Shown piece after piece: positions 19,212-28,967 of a stretch of DNA of 54,372 nucleotides; the stretch's first letter is position 1; every line of letters begins with the position of its first letter. Position numbers and translations under genes: made by a program. This stretch comes from Streptococcus australis (GTDB lineage: Bacteria; Bacillota; Bacilli; Lactobacillales; Streptococcaceae). Below the pieces are notes generated by a model. The model was not told the origin of the DNA. It worked only from the letters and a program-made list of their open reading frames with translations, and ran no database searches. The DNA is taken from the NCBI RefSeq assembly GCF_015553625.1, contig NZ_JADNGY010000012.1, positions 1-54,372 on the forward strand, read 5' to 3'.

Positions 19212-20494
19212 TAAAGAAAGATTTGGAGAAAATAGAGTATCCAGCTGTTGGAGAATGCGTTTATCAGACAACTCTCCAAAATGGATTGAGGTTATATTTA
19301 ATTCCAAAAACGGATTTTAATGAAAGCTATGCAATCATTTCTACTAAATTCGGTTCAGTTGACACAAGATTTACAATGGATGGAGTAGAAGGTGTAAAAG
19401 AATTTCCAGCAGGGATTGCACATTTTCTTGAACATAAATTATTTGAAGATCAAGACGGTCAAGATTATTTACAACATTTTGTACGGCTGGGGGCTGAAAG
19501 TAATGCTTTTACTAGCTTTACGCAGACCAGTTATCTCTTTTCGACTACCTCGTATGTCAATGAAAGTCTGAAATTGTTACTGGAGATGACACAGTCTCTT
19601 CATCTCTCAAAGGATTCTCTAAAGAAGGAACAATCGATTATTCAACAAGAAATCGAAATGTACCAAGATAGTCCTGACTATCAATTATTCTTTAGGGCGC
19701 TGGCGAATCTCTATCCAGATACACCATTGGCCCAAGATATTGCAGGTACTACAGCTTCTCTCTCTCAAATTGATGAAGAGAGTTTACAGGATAATTTCGA
19801 TTTATTCTACCAACCATCCAACATGTATCTAGTAGTTGTCGGAAATTTTGATCTTGACAGTCTTGTGAACCTTGTTTCTGAATTTGAGATGAAAACTTCT
19901 TCAAATCCTCTTCCTCACATTTCACCTGTAGACTTAAATCCAGTTGTTCAAAATGAGACAAGTCGGATGGAAGTTGCTTCACCAAAATTAGCAATTGGAA
20001 TTCGTGGAAGAAATCAAATTCCTCCTATGTACCAGTATCGCTACAAGATTATCCTCAAATTATTGTTTGCAATGATGTTTGGGTGGACATCCAAACGATT
20101 TCAGTCGCTTTATGAAGTTGGTAAACTTGACAACTCCTTGACATTAGAAATTGAAGTCGAGTCTTCGTTTCACTTTGTGATGTTAACGATGGATACTTCT
20201 GAACCTGTCAGTATATCACATCAGTTCAGAACTGCCATAAAGAATTTTGAGAAAGATCCCGATGTGACTCAAGAGCATTTGGATACGATTAAAAGCGAAA
20301 TGTTTGGTGATTTTTTACATGGTTTGAATTCCTTGGATTATATTGCTACTCAATTTAATCCAATTGAGACGGGTGAAAATCTATTTGACCTTCCAAAAAT
20401 TTTACAAAGTATTTCTTTACAAGACGTTGTAAAGGTTGGGCGAGACTTTGTCAACGCTTGTGATATGACGGACTTTATCATTTTTCCTAAATAA
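19208..20494 (+). CDS. M16-family zinc peptidase, YfmH type
   Basis: A 428-residue M16 protease. The inverted zinc motif HFLEH is at residues 72-76, and a downstream acidic stretch (QQEIEMYQDSP) supplies the third zinc ligand. It overlaps its inactive partner by 4 bases. No signal peptide or membrane segment is present, so it should act in the cytoplasm. Its substrate is not evident. In many streptococci a rodZ-like gene lies between this gene and pgsA; here only about 96 bases separate them. Confidence 0.88.
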   Translation: MIKKDLEKIEYPAVGECVYQTTLQNGLRLYLIPKTDFNESYAIISTKFGSVDTRFTMDGVEGVKEFPAGIAHFLEHKLFEDQDGQDYLQHFVRLGAESNAFTSFTQTSYLFSTTSYVNESLKLLLEMTQSLHLSKDSLKKEQSIIQQEIEMYQDSPDYQLFFRALANLYPDTPLAQDIAGTTASLSQIDEESLQDNFDLFYQPSNMYLVVVGNFDLDSLVNLVSEFEMKTSSNPLPHISPVDLNPVVQNETSRMEVASPKLAIGIRGRNQIPPMYQYRYKIILKLLFAMMFGWTSKRFQSLYEVGKLDNSLTLEIEVESSFHFVMLTMDTSEPVSISHQFRTAIKNFEKDPDVTQEHLDTIKSEMFGDFLHGLNSLDYIATQFNPIETGENLFDLPKILQSISLQDVVKVGRDFVNACDMTDFIIFPK

Positions 20495-20577
20495 TGGGAA
20501 AAGAATGGAATGATGATTTTGTCGAATTAAATCGAGGTCGGTTTTGTCAATTAGATGTAAACTATTATGTAAACTAG
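20494..20577 (+). CDS. Possible 27-codon ORF between yfmH-type gene and pgsA
   Basis: The ATG overlaps the preceding stop (TAATG), so it could be translated by coupling. The predicted peptide starts MGKEWNDDFVELN and ends NYYVN. It resembles nothing I recognise. It could be a relic of a gene lost between the M16 pair and pgsA, or a chance frame. Near its end TGTAAACTA occurs twice, 12 bases apart. Confidence 0.25.
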   Translation: MGKEWNDDFVELNRGRFCQLDVNYYVN

Positions 20578-20590
20578 TAAGGAGACTAGA

Positions 20591-21130
20591 ATGAAAAAAG
20601 AAAATATTCCTAATGCCTTAACACTGATTCGAATTGTGTTTATTCCCATTTTTATTTTGATGCTAATATTTGGCAAAAGTTATGGCTGGCATGTAGCAGC
20701 AGCTATCGTATTTGCTGTTGCAAGTATCACCGATTATTTAGACGGTTATCTAGCTCGTAAATGGAACGTTGTTAGTAACTTTGGAAAATTTGCAGATCCT
20801 ATGGCTGATAAGCTTCTTGTCATGTCTGCCTTTATCATGATGATTGAATTAAAGATGGTTCCGGCCTGGATTACGGCAGTTATTATTTGCCGTGAATTAG
20901 CTGTTACTGGCCTCCGTCTGTTATTGGTTGAAACAGGAGGAGTTGTTTTGCCAGCAGCTATGCCTGGAAAAATTAAAACCTTCTCACAAATGTTTTCCAT
21001 TATTTTCCTTCTCTTTCATTGGGATTTATTGGGCCAATTGACGCTTTATGTTGCGCTAATCTTTACAGTCTACTCTGGATATGAATACTTTAAAGGCAGT
21101 GCCTACCTCTTTAAAGATACCTTTAGATAA
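20591..21130 (+). CDS. pgsA: Phosphatidylglycerophosphate synthase
   Basis: A 179-residue integral membrane enzyme that joins glycerol-3-phosphate to CDP-diacylglycerol, the first step to phosphatidylglycerol. The CDP-alcohol phosphotransferase motif DG-x2-AR-x8-G-x3-D-x3-D is complete (from DGYLAR to DPMADK, residues about 49-72). There are about five membrane segments. An AAGGAGACT ribosome site precedes the ATG. It abuts ecfA1 directly, as in many streptococci. Confidence 0.96.
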   Translation: MKKENIPNALTLIRIVFIPIFILMLIFGKSYGWHVAAAIVFAVASITDYLDGYLARKWNVVSNFGKFADPMADKLLVMSAFIMMIELKMVPAWITAVIICRELAVTGLRLLLVETGGVVLPAAMPGKIKTFSQMFSIIFLLFHWDLLGQLTLYVALIFTVYSGYEYFKGSAYLFKDTFR

Positions 21131-21958
21131 ATGAATAATATTATAGAAGTTCGAAATCTTACATTTAAATACCAAAAAACAGATGAGAACCATCAGTTAA
21201 ATGATATTTCGTTTCACGTGAAACATGGTGAATGGTTATCCATTATCGGACATAACGGAAGTGGTAAATCAACAGTGGTTCGTTTGATTGATGGTTTGTT
21301 GGAACCTGAATCGGGTGAAATCTATATCTCTGGAGATTTGCTAACTCCTGAAAACGTTTGGGATAAACGTAGTGAGATTGGTATGGTTTTTCAGAATCCG
21401 GATAACCAATTTGTTGGAGCTACTGTAGAAGATGATGTGGCGTTTGGATTGGAAAATCAAGGGATTCCAAGAGATGAGATGGTTCAACGAGTAGATGAAG
21501 CTTTGAAAATGGTTCGCATGGATGAGTTTAAGGATCGAGAACCAGCTAGGTTATCCGGTGGACAAAAGCAACGGGTGGCGATTGCAGGAATTATTGCTTT
21601 ACGACCTAAAATCATTATTTTGGATGAAGCGACCAGCATGTTGGATCCTGAAGGACGCTTGGAACTGATTCGTACGGTTCGAGAAGTTAAAGAACGATAC
21701 GGTTTAACGGTTATTTCTATTACCCATGATTTAGAGGAAGTTTCCCTAAGTGATCGGGTTATTCTCTTTGAAAAAGGGAAAGCGACCTTGGATCTGACTC
21801 CAAGAGAACTCTTTTCTCGAGATGATTTAGATGAAATTGGACTAGAAGAACCTTTCGCGAATCGATTGCGAAGCATTTTACATCAAAAAGGTTTTCCAGT
21901 CGGAGAAACCTATCAGACTGAAGGAGAGCTAGAAAAACTATTATGGGAATTGCTTTAA
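21131..21958 (+). CDS. ecfA1: ECF transporter ATPase A1
   Basis: A 275-residue ABC ATPase of the energy-coupling factor module that powers vitamin and micronutrient uptake through exchangeable S components. It contains Walker [11 protein letters not shown]-loop VFQNPDNQF, signature LSGGQKQRV, Walker [13 protein letters not shown] and switch His in THD. It starts directly after the pgsA stop and overlaps ecfA2 by 16 bases. A perfect parS-like palindrome (21211-21224) is embedded in codons 27-32. Confidence 0.96.
   Translation: MNNIIEVRNLTFKYQKTDENHQLNDISFHVKHGEWLSIIGHNGSGKSTVVRLIDGLLEPESGEIYISGDLLTPENVWDKRSEIGMVFQNPDNQFVGATVEDDVAFGLENQGIPRDEMVQRVDEALKMVRMDEFKDREPARLSGGQKQRVAIAGIIALRPKIIILDEATSMLDPEGRLELIRTVREVKERYGLTVISITHDLEEVSLSDRVILFEKGKATLDLTPRELFSRDDLDEIGLEEPFANRLRSILHQKGFPVGETYQTEGELEKLLWELL
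21211..21224. other. parS site
   Basis: GTTTCACGTGAAAC, followed by A, matches the parS core exactly. It lies inside ecfA1, about 17 kb from parB. Confidence 0.9.
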
Positions 21959-22785
21959 AACAGCTTAGTTATACCTATCAAGAAGGAACTCCATTTGAAG
22001 GAGCGGCTCTTTTTGATGTGAATATGGAAATCCCAAGCGGTTCTTATACAGCTCTAATTGGGCATACTGGAAGTGGAAAATCAACCATTCTCCAATTATT
22101 AAATGGTCTGCTTTTACCTAGTCGAGGGGAAGTGCAAATGAATGATTTACACATTGATTCTGAGTCCTCTCAAAAAGAGTTAAAGAACCTTCGGAAGAAA
22201 GTTGGTCTTGTTTTTCAATTTCCAGAAAGTCAACTTTTTGCTGAGACTGTGGTAAAAGATGTCGCTTTTGGTCCTCAAAATTTTGGAGTAGACCAAGAGT
22301 CAGCTGAAAGCATTGCCAAGGAGAAATTGACTTTAGTCGGTCTTTCTGAAGAGTTGTTTGAACGGAGTCCCTTTGAATTATCTGGAGGACAAATGAGACG
22401 GGTTGCTATTGCAGGCATTTTAGCGATGGAACCTGAAATCTTGGTACTGGATGAGCCGACAGCTGGCTTGGATCCCTCAGGCAGACGGGAATTAATGAAG
22501 CTATTTGCGTCACTTCATCAAGCTGGCATGACCATCGTTCTTGTTAGTCATTCTATGGAAGATGTGGCAGAATACGCAAATCTTGTTTATGTTTTGGAAA
22601 AAGGACGAATTGTGAGGTCTGGGCACCCAAGGGACGTATTTCAGGATGTAGAAGGGTTAGAAAATATTCAATTAGGTGTACCTAAAGTGACGAAATTTGC
22701 TTGGCGTTTACGTCAAAAAGGACTATCTTTGCCAATTTTACCAATCACTTTACAGGAGTTTAAGGAGTTAATTGGACATGAATAG
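21943..22785 (+). CDS. ecfA2: ECF transporter ATPase A2
   Basis: A 280-residue ABC ATPase that pairs with EcfA1. It shows Walker [11 protein letters not shown]-loop [10 protein letters not shown], signature LSGGQMRRV, Walker [13 protein letters not shown] and switch His in VSHS. The start overlaps the end of ecfA1 and its end overlaps ecfT by 8 bases, so the module is translationally coupled. No substrate-binding S component lies nearby; the module is probably shared by S proteins encoded elsewhere. Confidence 0.96.
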   Translation: MGIALKQLSYTYQEGTPFEGAALFDVNMEIPSGSYTALIGHTGSGKSTILQLLNGLLLPSRGEVQMNDLHIDSESSQKELKNLRKKVGLVFQFPESQLFAETVVKDVAFGPQNFGVDQESAESIAKEKLTLVGLSEELFERSPFELSGGQMRRVAIAGILAMEPEILVLDEPTAGLDPSGRRELMKLFASLHQAGMTIVLVSHSMEDVAEYANLVYVLEKGRIVRSGHPRDVFQDVEGLENIQLGVPKVTKFAWRLRQKGLSLPILPITLQEFKELIGHE

Positions 22786-23572
22786 TATGATTTTAGGACG
22801 ATATGTACCAGGTAATTCCATTCTCCATCGTATGGATCCAAGAGCAAAGTTACTGGGACTTTTCTTATTAATTGTTATTTTGTTTTGGGCTAATAATGTG
22901 ATGACAAATGCCCTGTTATTTTTATTTGCCCTTGCTTTGATTTTGATTGCTAAAATCCCCTTTCGTTTTTTTATTAATGGCTTGAAATCTATGGTCTTTA
23001 TCATCGCATTCACCACCCTCTTTCAGTTGTTTGCGACGACTGGTGGTAAGACTTTATTTCAATTTTATTTTTTGACTGTAACGGATAAAGGTCTTGCGCA
23101 AGCTGGTGTGATCTTTTGTCGTTTTATTCTCATTGTTGTATTTTCAACGATTTTAACGCTGACAACCACACCCTTAAGCTTAGCAGATGCAGTAGAAAAA
23201 TTGTTAACTCCTTTTAAAATGATCAAAGTTCCTGCTCATGAAATTGGGCTCATGTTGTCTATGAGCCTCCGTTTTGTTCCCACTCTGATGGATGATACAA
23301 TTCGCATTATGAATGCACAGAGAGCTAGAGGGGTTGATTTTGGAGAAGGAAATCTCCTTCAGAAAATCCGCTCTTTTATACCGATTTTAATTCCCTTGTT
23401 TGCATCAAGTTTTAAACGTGCAGATGCTCTTGCAATTGCCATGGAAGCAAGAGGTTATAAAAGTGGAGAGGGAAGAAGCCGATACAGGCAGTTAAAATGG
23501 CAAGCCTTAGATAGTATAGCTATTCTATCTATAGTGGCAGTTGGTGCTATCATTTTTTGGTTAAAATATTAG
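22778..23572 (+). CDS. ecfT: ECF transporter transmembrane component T
   Basis: A 264-residue membrane protein coupling the EcfA pair to S components. It has about five or six hydrophobic segments and the characteristic Ala-Arg-Gly coupling motifs (QRARGVDF and [15 protein letters not shown]). The ATG at 22778 lies inside the end of ecfA2; the open frame also includes a TTG six bases earlier that I do not favour. In pneumococcus mreC/mreD follow; here a terminator and a LysM gene follow instead. Confidence 0.95.
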   Translation: MNSMILGRYVPGNSILHRMDPRAKLLGLFLLIVILFWANNVMTNALLFLFALALILIAKIPFRFFINGLKSMVFIIAFTTLFQLFATTGGKTLFQFYFLTVTDKGLAQAGVIFCRFILIVVFSTILTLTTTPLSLADAVEKLLTPFKMIKVPAHEIGLMLSMSLRFVPTLMDDTIRIMNAQRARGVDFGEGNLLQKIRSFIPILIPLFASSFKRADALAIAMEARGYKSGEGRSRYRQLKWQALDSIAILSIVAVGAIIFWLKY

Positions 23573-23615
23573 AATACCACCACTACATATAGGGTGTTTT
23601 TTCTAAAAAGATGAA

Positions 23616-23641
23616 GAAAAACGCTATTTATAGCGTTTTTT
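23616..23641 (+). terminator. Terminator after the ecf operon
   Basis: AAAAACGCTA and TAGCGTTTTT pair around TTTA, followed by Ts. A weaker CACC/GGTG hairpin precedes it near 23578-23602. Confidence 0.85.
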
Positions 23642-23662
23642 GCATGAAAAATACATGTTTTT

Positions 23663-23716
23663 GTAACCTTTGTAACATAAAATATAACTAACTGTAACAT
23701 TTAATGTGTAAGATAG
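23663..23716 (+). promoter_or_regulatory. LysM-gene promoter with paired GTAAC(C/A)TTT repeats
   Basis: GTAACCTTT (23663-23671) and GTAACATTT (23694-23702) lie 31 bases apart; after 4 more bases comes TGTAAGATAG (23707-23716), which contains the -10 TAAGAT. The second LysM gene (26966) has the same three blocks with identical spacing. WalRK controls such cell-wall genes in pneumococcus, but the exact WalR consensus is not met. Confidence 0.6.
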
Positions 23717-23743
23717 TATTATGTTCGAAAGGAGAATGTATTG

Positions 23744-24382
23744 ATGAACACAAAAAAAGTCCAATGGACATTAACTTCTATTATCTCAGCTCTTTCACTT
23801 TTTGTTACTGGTGTGGTAGTGAATGCTGAAACATACGAAGTAAAAAATGGTGATACTTTATCAGAAATTGCGATTAAGAATAACACTACTATCGAAAAGC
23901 TTGTTGAATTGAATCAAATCAGCAATCAAGATTTGATCCATGCTGGTCAAATTATTAAGTTGGGTGAACGTTCAAACTCATTGATCAACAAAGTAAATAC
24001 TGCCAAAGCAAGTCAGGAACCAGTAGCTGGAGCTTCTACAAATCAAGTTGCAGCAGAAACAACAACTAATGCTACTTATAATGCGGCACCAGTTGTTACG
24101 AATTCTGGAAATGGGATTGTACTTGCAAATGGAAATACTGCTGGAGAAACTGGATCTTATGCAGCAGCTCGAATGGCTGAAATGACAGGGGTTCCTGCAT
24201 CAACTTGGGAAGCAATTATTGCCCGCGAATCAAATGGTCAAGTGAACGCAGCAAACCCATCTGGGGCTAGTGGTCTTTTCCAAACAATGCCAGGTTGGGG
24301 TTCAACTGCTACAGTTGATGATCAAATCCAAGCAGCTTATAATGCCTATTCAAACCAAGGACTTTCAGCTTGGGGATACTAA
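23744..24382 (+). CDS. Secreted LysM protein with lysozyme-like C-terminus
   Basis: A 212-residue exported protein. The signal peptide runs to about residue 29 (VVVNA). A LysM domain starting [15 protein letters not shown] (about 30-75) binds peptidoglycan. A Thr/Asn/Ala-rich linker leads to a lytic-transglycosylase-like domain with a likely catalytic Glu in ARESNGQ, then [14 protein letters not shown], ending LSAWGY. Such proteins remodel the streptococcal wall and are often in the WalRK regulon. A GGAG site lies 9 bases before this ATG; an in-frame TTG is three bases earlier. It is monocistronic, ending in a strong terminator. Confidence 0.88.
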   Translation: MNTKKVQWTLTSIISALSLFVTGVVVNAETYEVKNGDTLSEIAIKNNTTIEKLVELNQISNQDLIHAGQIIKLGERSNSLINKVNTAKASQEPVAGASTNQVAAETTTNATYNAAPVVTNSGNGIVLANGNTAGETGSYAAARMAEMTGVPASTWEAIIARESNGQVNAANPSGASGLFQTMPGWGSTATVDDQIQAAYNAYSNQGLSAWGY

Positions 24383-24406
24383 AAAAGAGGGGGAACCCTC
24401 TTTTTA
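24381..24406 (+). terminator. Terminator after first LysM gene
   Basis: AAAAAGAGGG and CCCTCTTTTT pair around GGAA, directly at the stop codon. Confidence 0.9.
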
Positions 24407-24514
24407 TTTTGTTTCTTATCTTGACAAGTGCGGGAAAGAGTTGTAAAGAGGTACGATAGTATTCGTCAACCTTGATGACCGATGTGTAGTCTTACCCAAG
24501 CGTGATTTTATACA

Positions 24515-24548
24515 AAAAAGAGGTTTACAATTTTGTAAACCTCTTTTA
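24515..24548 (-). terminator. Terminator of the HAD phosphatase gene
   Basis: AAAAAAGAGGTTTACAA and TTGTAAACCTCTTTT form a long near-perfect stem, usable in both directions. Its core is the 16-bp palindrome TTTACAATTTTGTAAA (24524-24539), which recurs elsewhere in the window. Confidence 0.85.
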
Positions 24549-25175
24549 TCAACTTAAATGAGTGAGTAAATCTAGGGGAGAATCTATGATGGTATCAGGA
24601 CTTTCCTCTTTTAATTGATTTAGAGGAGCAAAACCCCAACTGACTGCAATTGTATGAATGCCAATGGTTTTTCCTCCAATGATATCAAATTTAGTATCCC
24701 CAACGATACAAGCCTCATCTTTTGGAATTTCATGATCCAACAGTACACGCTGAATGATATCAGCTTTGTGCATGGATCCAGGGATAGAACCATAAATCCC
24801 TTCAAAATAATCACTAATTCCTAGTAAATGGGCTATTTCAAGACTCACTTCCTGATTTTTAGAGGTGGTGATGAATAAGTGGAAACCCAATTCCTTTAAT
24901 TGATGAAGGAGTTCTTTGATACCTGGGTAGAGGTAGGTTTGCTGTTGGCCGGTTTCTTTGTAATAGGTGCGATAGATTTCTACAGCTTTTGTAACAAGTT
25001 CTTTTGGAACATGGTTTGTAAATGTAACCTCGAGTGGAGGGCCCATAAAGGTTCGAATAGTCTCTTTATCAGGTGCAGGAACCCCCAGCAGGTTAAAAGT
25101 GTGTAGAAAGGTGGTCTCGATACCTTCGGAACTATCGACTAAGGTCCCATCCAAGTCGAAAAATATATACTTCAT
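24549..25175 (-). CDS. HAD-superfamily phosphatase (phosphoglycolate-phosphatase-like)
   Basis: A 208-residue cytoplasmic HAD hydrolase. The nucleophile motif is FDLDGTLVDSS (residues 5-15), motif II is FITTSKN, and motif IV is IVGDTKFDIIGG. A helical cap between motifs I and II fits the beta-phosphoglucomutase/phosphoglycolate phosphatase subgroup; the true substrate cannot be told from sequence. It ends the minus-strand run sdaAB-sdaAA-HAD, 3 bases after the sdaAA stop, so it is likely in the serine-dehydratase operon. Confidence 0.88.
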   Translation of the reverse strand: MKYIFFDLDGTLVDSSEGIETTFLHTFNLLGVPAPDKETIRTFMGPPLEVTFTNHVPKELVTKAVEIYRTYYKETGQQQTYLYPGIKELLHQLKELGFHLFITTSKNQEVSLEIAHLLGISDYFEGIYGSIPGSMHKADIIQRVLLDHEIPKDEACIVGDTKFDIIGGKTIGIHTIAVSWGFAPLNQLKEESPDTIIDSPLDLLTHLS

Positions 25176-25178
25176 AGA

Positions 25179-26051
25179 TTACTCTCCGAAAATTTCTTGT
25201 TGTAGTCGTTTCCCAGTTGGAGTAGTTGCCAGACCACCTTCAGCAGTTTCTCTAAAGGCAGTTGGTAGACTTGATCCGACCTGATACATAGCATCGATGA
25301 CTTCATCAACAGGTATTTTGGATTCAATTCCTGCCAGGGCCATATCTGCCGCAATATATGCATAACTCGCTCCCATAGCGTTTCGTTTGACACAAGGAAC
25401 CTCAACTAGTCCTGCAACAGGATCACAAATCAGGCCTAGCATATTTTTAATGACGAAACAAATAGCCTGGCTAGCTTGGTAGGGACTTCCTCCCGCTGCT
25501 AGCGTTAAAGCTGCTGCGCTCATAGCAGATGCTGACCCAACCTCTGCTTGACAACCTCCCTCGGCTCCAGAAATCGATGCATTGTTGGCAATAACCAGAC
25601 CAAAGGCTCCAGCCGCTAATAAGAATTCCAATTGTTGGTGTTCATCTAAATGGAGTTTCTCAATCGCTGAAGTGAGAACAGCGGGTAAACAACCGGCCGA
25701 TCCGGCTGTTGGAGTAGCACAGACCAAGCCCATTTTTGCATTGTGTTCGTTGACAGCGATAGCATTTTTGGCTGCAGTTAGGACAGTATAGTCAGAGAGG
25801 GCTTTTCCAGATTGAATATAGCGATCTAGTTTTGCAGCATCTCCTCCTGTCAAGCCACTTCGAGAAAGCTGATCATTGAGGCCTAAGTGGACAGATTCTT
25901 TCATCACCTCAAGATTACGTGTCATAAGAGTCAGAACTTCTTCTCGCTCACGGCCAGTTAGTTCAAACTCGGTAGCAATCATTAATTCTGCGACATTTCC
26001 TTCATAGTGGAGGGTCGCTTGCTCAACTAGTTCTGTAATTGAATAAAACAT
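25179..26051 (-). CDS. sdaAA: L-serine dehydratase, alpha subunit
   Basis: A 290-residue iron-sulfur enzyme subunit that converts L-serine to pyruvate and ammonia with the beta subunit. Cysteines in ATPTAGSAGCLPAVL, ICDPVAG and VPCVKRN are positioned to hold the 4Fe-4S cluster. The start at 26051 lies 9 bases after the sdaAB stop. The split alpha/beta form is the usual Gram-positive type. Length is complete. Confidence 0.96.
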   Translation of the reverse strand: MFYSITELVEQATLHYEGNVAELMIATEFELTGREREEVLTLMTRNLEVMKESVHLGLNDQLSRSGLTGGDAAKLDRYIQSGKALSDYTVLTAAKNAIAVNEHNAKMGLVCATPTAGSAGCLPAVLTSAIEKLHLDEHQQLEFLLAAGAFGLVIANNASISGAEGGCQAEVGSASAMSAAALTLAAGGSPYQASQAICFVIKNMLGLICDPVAGLVEVPCVKRNAMGASYAYIAADMALAGIESKIPVDEVIDAMYQVGSSLPTAFRETAEGGLATTPTGKRLQQEIFGE

Positions 26052-26060
26052 GGGGTCTCC

Positions 26061-26732
26061 TTATTGAAAGAAATTCACATTGTGTAAATGGGGAATTTGA
26101 CGGATTAATTCAATCGCTTCGTCACAATTTCGAGAATCTACTTCAATGATCATAATAGCCTTTTCACCAGCTTTTTCGCGGGTTACGTTCATTTGGGCGA
26201 TATTGATATCATAGCGGGAAAGGGCTTCTGTAACATGGGCAATCATCCCAGGAACGTCTTGGTGAACGATAATAATAGTTGGGGTGTTCATGTTCAGTGA
26301 AATTGCGAAGCCATTTAACTCAGTTACCTGAATATTCCCCCCACCAATAGAAATTCCTGTGACGGAGATAGTTTTATGCTCATTTTTTACCGTGATGGTC
26401 GTCGTATTTGGATGAGGAGCATTACTCTCCTTTTGAATAGACCAAACGATTCGAATTCCTCTTTCATGTGCAATTTCAAGACTATTGGGAATTCTTGGAT
26501 CATCTGTGTCCATGCCTAAAATACCAGCTACAAGGGCCAAATCTGTTCCGTGACCGCGATAGGTTTTGGCAAAGGAATTAAACAACTGAAATTCAACTTC
26601 TGTCGGATCCTCTCCAAAAATAGAAGAGACAATTTTTCCAATACGAACGGCTCCAGCAGTATGGCTACTAGAAGGTCCAATCATAACTGGTCCAATAATA
26701 TCAAATACGGATTGGAATTTAAGCGAATTCAT
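26061..26732 (-). CDS. sdaAB: L-serine dehydratase, beta subunit
   Basis: A 223-residue partner of SdaAA. The N-terminal domain shows the conserved IGPSSSHTAGA substrate motif (residues about 18-28); an ACT domain occupies about residues 147-220 and may sense serine. It is the first gene of the operon. Its promoter has an extended -10 (TGTTATAAT on the minus strand, hexamer at 26763-26768). Confidence 0.95.
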   Translation of the reverse strand: MNSLKFQSVFDIIGPVMIGPSSSHTAGAVRIGKIVSSIFGEDPTEVEFQLFNSFAKTYRGHGTDLALVAGILGMDTDDPRIPNSLEIAHERGIRIVWSIQKESNAPHPNTTTITVKNEHKTISVTGISIGGGNIQVTELNGFAISLNMNTPTIIIVHQDVPGMIAHVTEALSRYDINIAQMNVTREKAGEKAIMIIEVDSRNCDEAIELIRQIPHLHNVNFFQ

Positions 26733-26762
26733 CAGTCTGCTCCTTAGGGTTTCTTTTCTTTC

Positions 26763-26768
26763 ATTATA
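26763..26768 (-). promoter_or_regulatory. -10 element of the sda operon
   Basis: On the minus strand TGTTATAAT gives an extended -10 about 30 bases before the sdaAB start. No clear -35 is visible. Confidence 0.55.
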
Positions 26769-26819
26769 ACAAATCTAGGTCTTGTTTTCTCCTATTTGAG
26801 AGGGAAATTTTGTTTTAAA

Positions 26820-26836
26820 CTTAAAAGATACTTAAA
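26820..26836 (-). promoter_or_regulatory. Candidate CiaR box
   Basis: On the minus strand TTTAAG-TATCT-TTTAAG is an exact NTTAAG-N5-WTTAAG repeat. It is 51 bases upstream of the sda -10 rather than the 10 bases typical of activation, so its role is uncertain. Confidence 0.5.
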
Positions 26837-26880
26837 ACCATTTTATTTGAGGTGTTATTTATTCTCGCTAACACATTGTT

Positions 26881-26934
26881 GAAACATTTGACGTGATTTC
26901 ATAAAATTTCCGAAACATTTCTTCTGTAAGATAG
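26881..26934 (+). promoter_or_regulatory. Second LysM-gene promoter with paired GAAACATTT repeats
   Basis: GAAACATTT occurs at 26881-26889 and 26912-26920, 31 bases apart, then 4 bases, then TGTAAGATAG (26925-26934). This is the same block order and spacing as before the LysM gene at 23744. Confidence 0.65.
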
Positions 26935-26962
26935 AGAGCATACAGAAAAGGAGTGTAAAACC

Positions 26963-27505
26963 ATGAATAAAAAAATGTTTGTAAAACGTGTTATCGAACT
27001 TAGCTTATTATCAGGAATGTTTATTCCTGTCCTCGCCAGTGCAGAATCTTACACTGTAAAGTCAGGGGATACCTTATCTGCTATCGCTAAGGAAAAGAAC
27101 ACCACTGTTGATGAAATTGCTAAGAAAAATAAGATTAGCAATGTAAATCTCATTACAGTTGGACAAGTTCTTGAGATTGAAGAAACTAGCTCAACTAAAC
27201 AGACAACTGAGCAAGCTACCACCAGTAAAGTTGACACTACACAAGCAACAACGACGGGTTCTGCATCAAATGGCTTGAGTGCAGAGGATGCTGCGGCTAA
27301 AGAATGGATTGCTCAGAAAGAATCAAGCGGCAGTTATACAGCACAAAATGGCCAATATTATGGTCGATATCAGTTAACAATCACGTATTTAAATGGAGAT
27401 TTATCACCTGAAAATCAGGAAAAAGTAGCCAATCAATATGTTGTCAACCGCTATGGTTCATGGTCGGCAGCTAAAAACTTCTGGCTGGCCAATGGTTGGT
27501 ATTAA
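26963..27505 (+). CDS. Secreted LysM protein with C-terminal lysozyme-like domain
   Basis: A 180-residue exported protein. The signal peptide ends near ASA (residue 27), and a LysM domain (ESYTVKSGDTLSAIAKEKN onward, 28-72) anchors it to the wall. After a Thr/Ser linker, the C-terminal domain holds WIAQKESSGSY, YGRYQLT and the closing SAAKNFWLANGWY, typical of streptococcal LysM/transglycosylase-like proteins. AAGGAGTG precedes the ATG. It resembles the protein at 23744 in architecture and promoter, though its last domain differs. Confidence 0.87.
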   Translation: MNKKMFVKRVIELSLLSGMFIPVLASAESYTVKSGDTLSAIAKEKNTTVDEIAKKNKISNVNLITVGQVLEIEETSSTKQTTEQATTSKVDTTQATTTGSASNGLSAEDAAAKEWIAQKESSGSYTAQNGQYYGRYQLTITYLNGDLSPENQEKVANQYVVNRYGSWSAAKNFWLANGWY

Positions 27506-27513
27506 AGTAGATG

Positions 27514-27540
27514 AAAGAGTTCAGCAATTGGACTCTTTTT
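27514..27540 (+). terminator. Terminator after second LysM gene
   Basis: AAAGAGT..C and G..ACTCTTTT pair around AGCAATT with a T run. Confidence 0.7.
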
Positions 27541-27641
27541 GATTTACAGACTTGTAAACGTCTAGATACAATAGTCAATAAGTAGAATGGCATGATGCTT
27601 GTTTTCTACTATAAAGCGTGTTACAATTGATAATGCTCAAA

Positions 27642-27682
27642 ACGACCTTCAATCGTTGAAGCAAACCACGACCTTCAATCGT
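27642..27682 (+). repeat. Tandem 15-bp repeat in the mnmA leader
   Basis: ACGACCTTCAATCGT occurs at 27642-27656 and 27668-27682, 26 bases apart. Each copy can form a small ACGA/TCGT hairpin. It lies just before the mnmA ribosome site and may affect the leader RNA. Confidence 0.7.
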
Positions 27683-27684
27683 GA

Positions 27685-28830
<1,146 letters not shown>

Positions 28831-28967
28831 ATTGACAAATTTTCTCAATTTGCTACAATAAGAAAAGCAATAGAAATGATGGTCAAAGCTCATGGATGTT
28901 GCAGGCTTTTTTGTCCTGCACTTCTCAGAGTTTTGACTATTTTTGTGTCGTTTCGAAAGGAAGTAAC

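Noticed and set aside
21484..21876. 130-codon minus-strand frame inside ecfA1
   Set aside because: It mirrors the codon pattern of the conserved ABC ATPase and shows no protein family.
23663..23716. Canonical WalR box TGTNA-N6-TGTNA before the first LysM gene
   Set aside because: Several TGTAA half-sites are present but none has the exact 11-base period, so only the shared 31-base pattern is reported.
24407..24514. CiaR-controlled small RNA between the LysM gene and the HAD gene
   Set aside because: A TTGACA at 24421 and a strong hairpin at 24515 suggest a short transcript, but the best -10 is 25 bases away and no CiaR repeat is seen.
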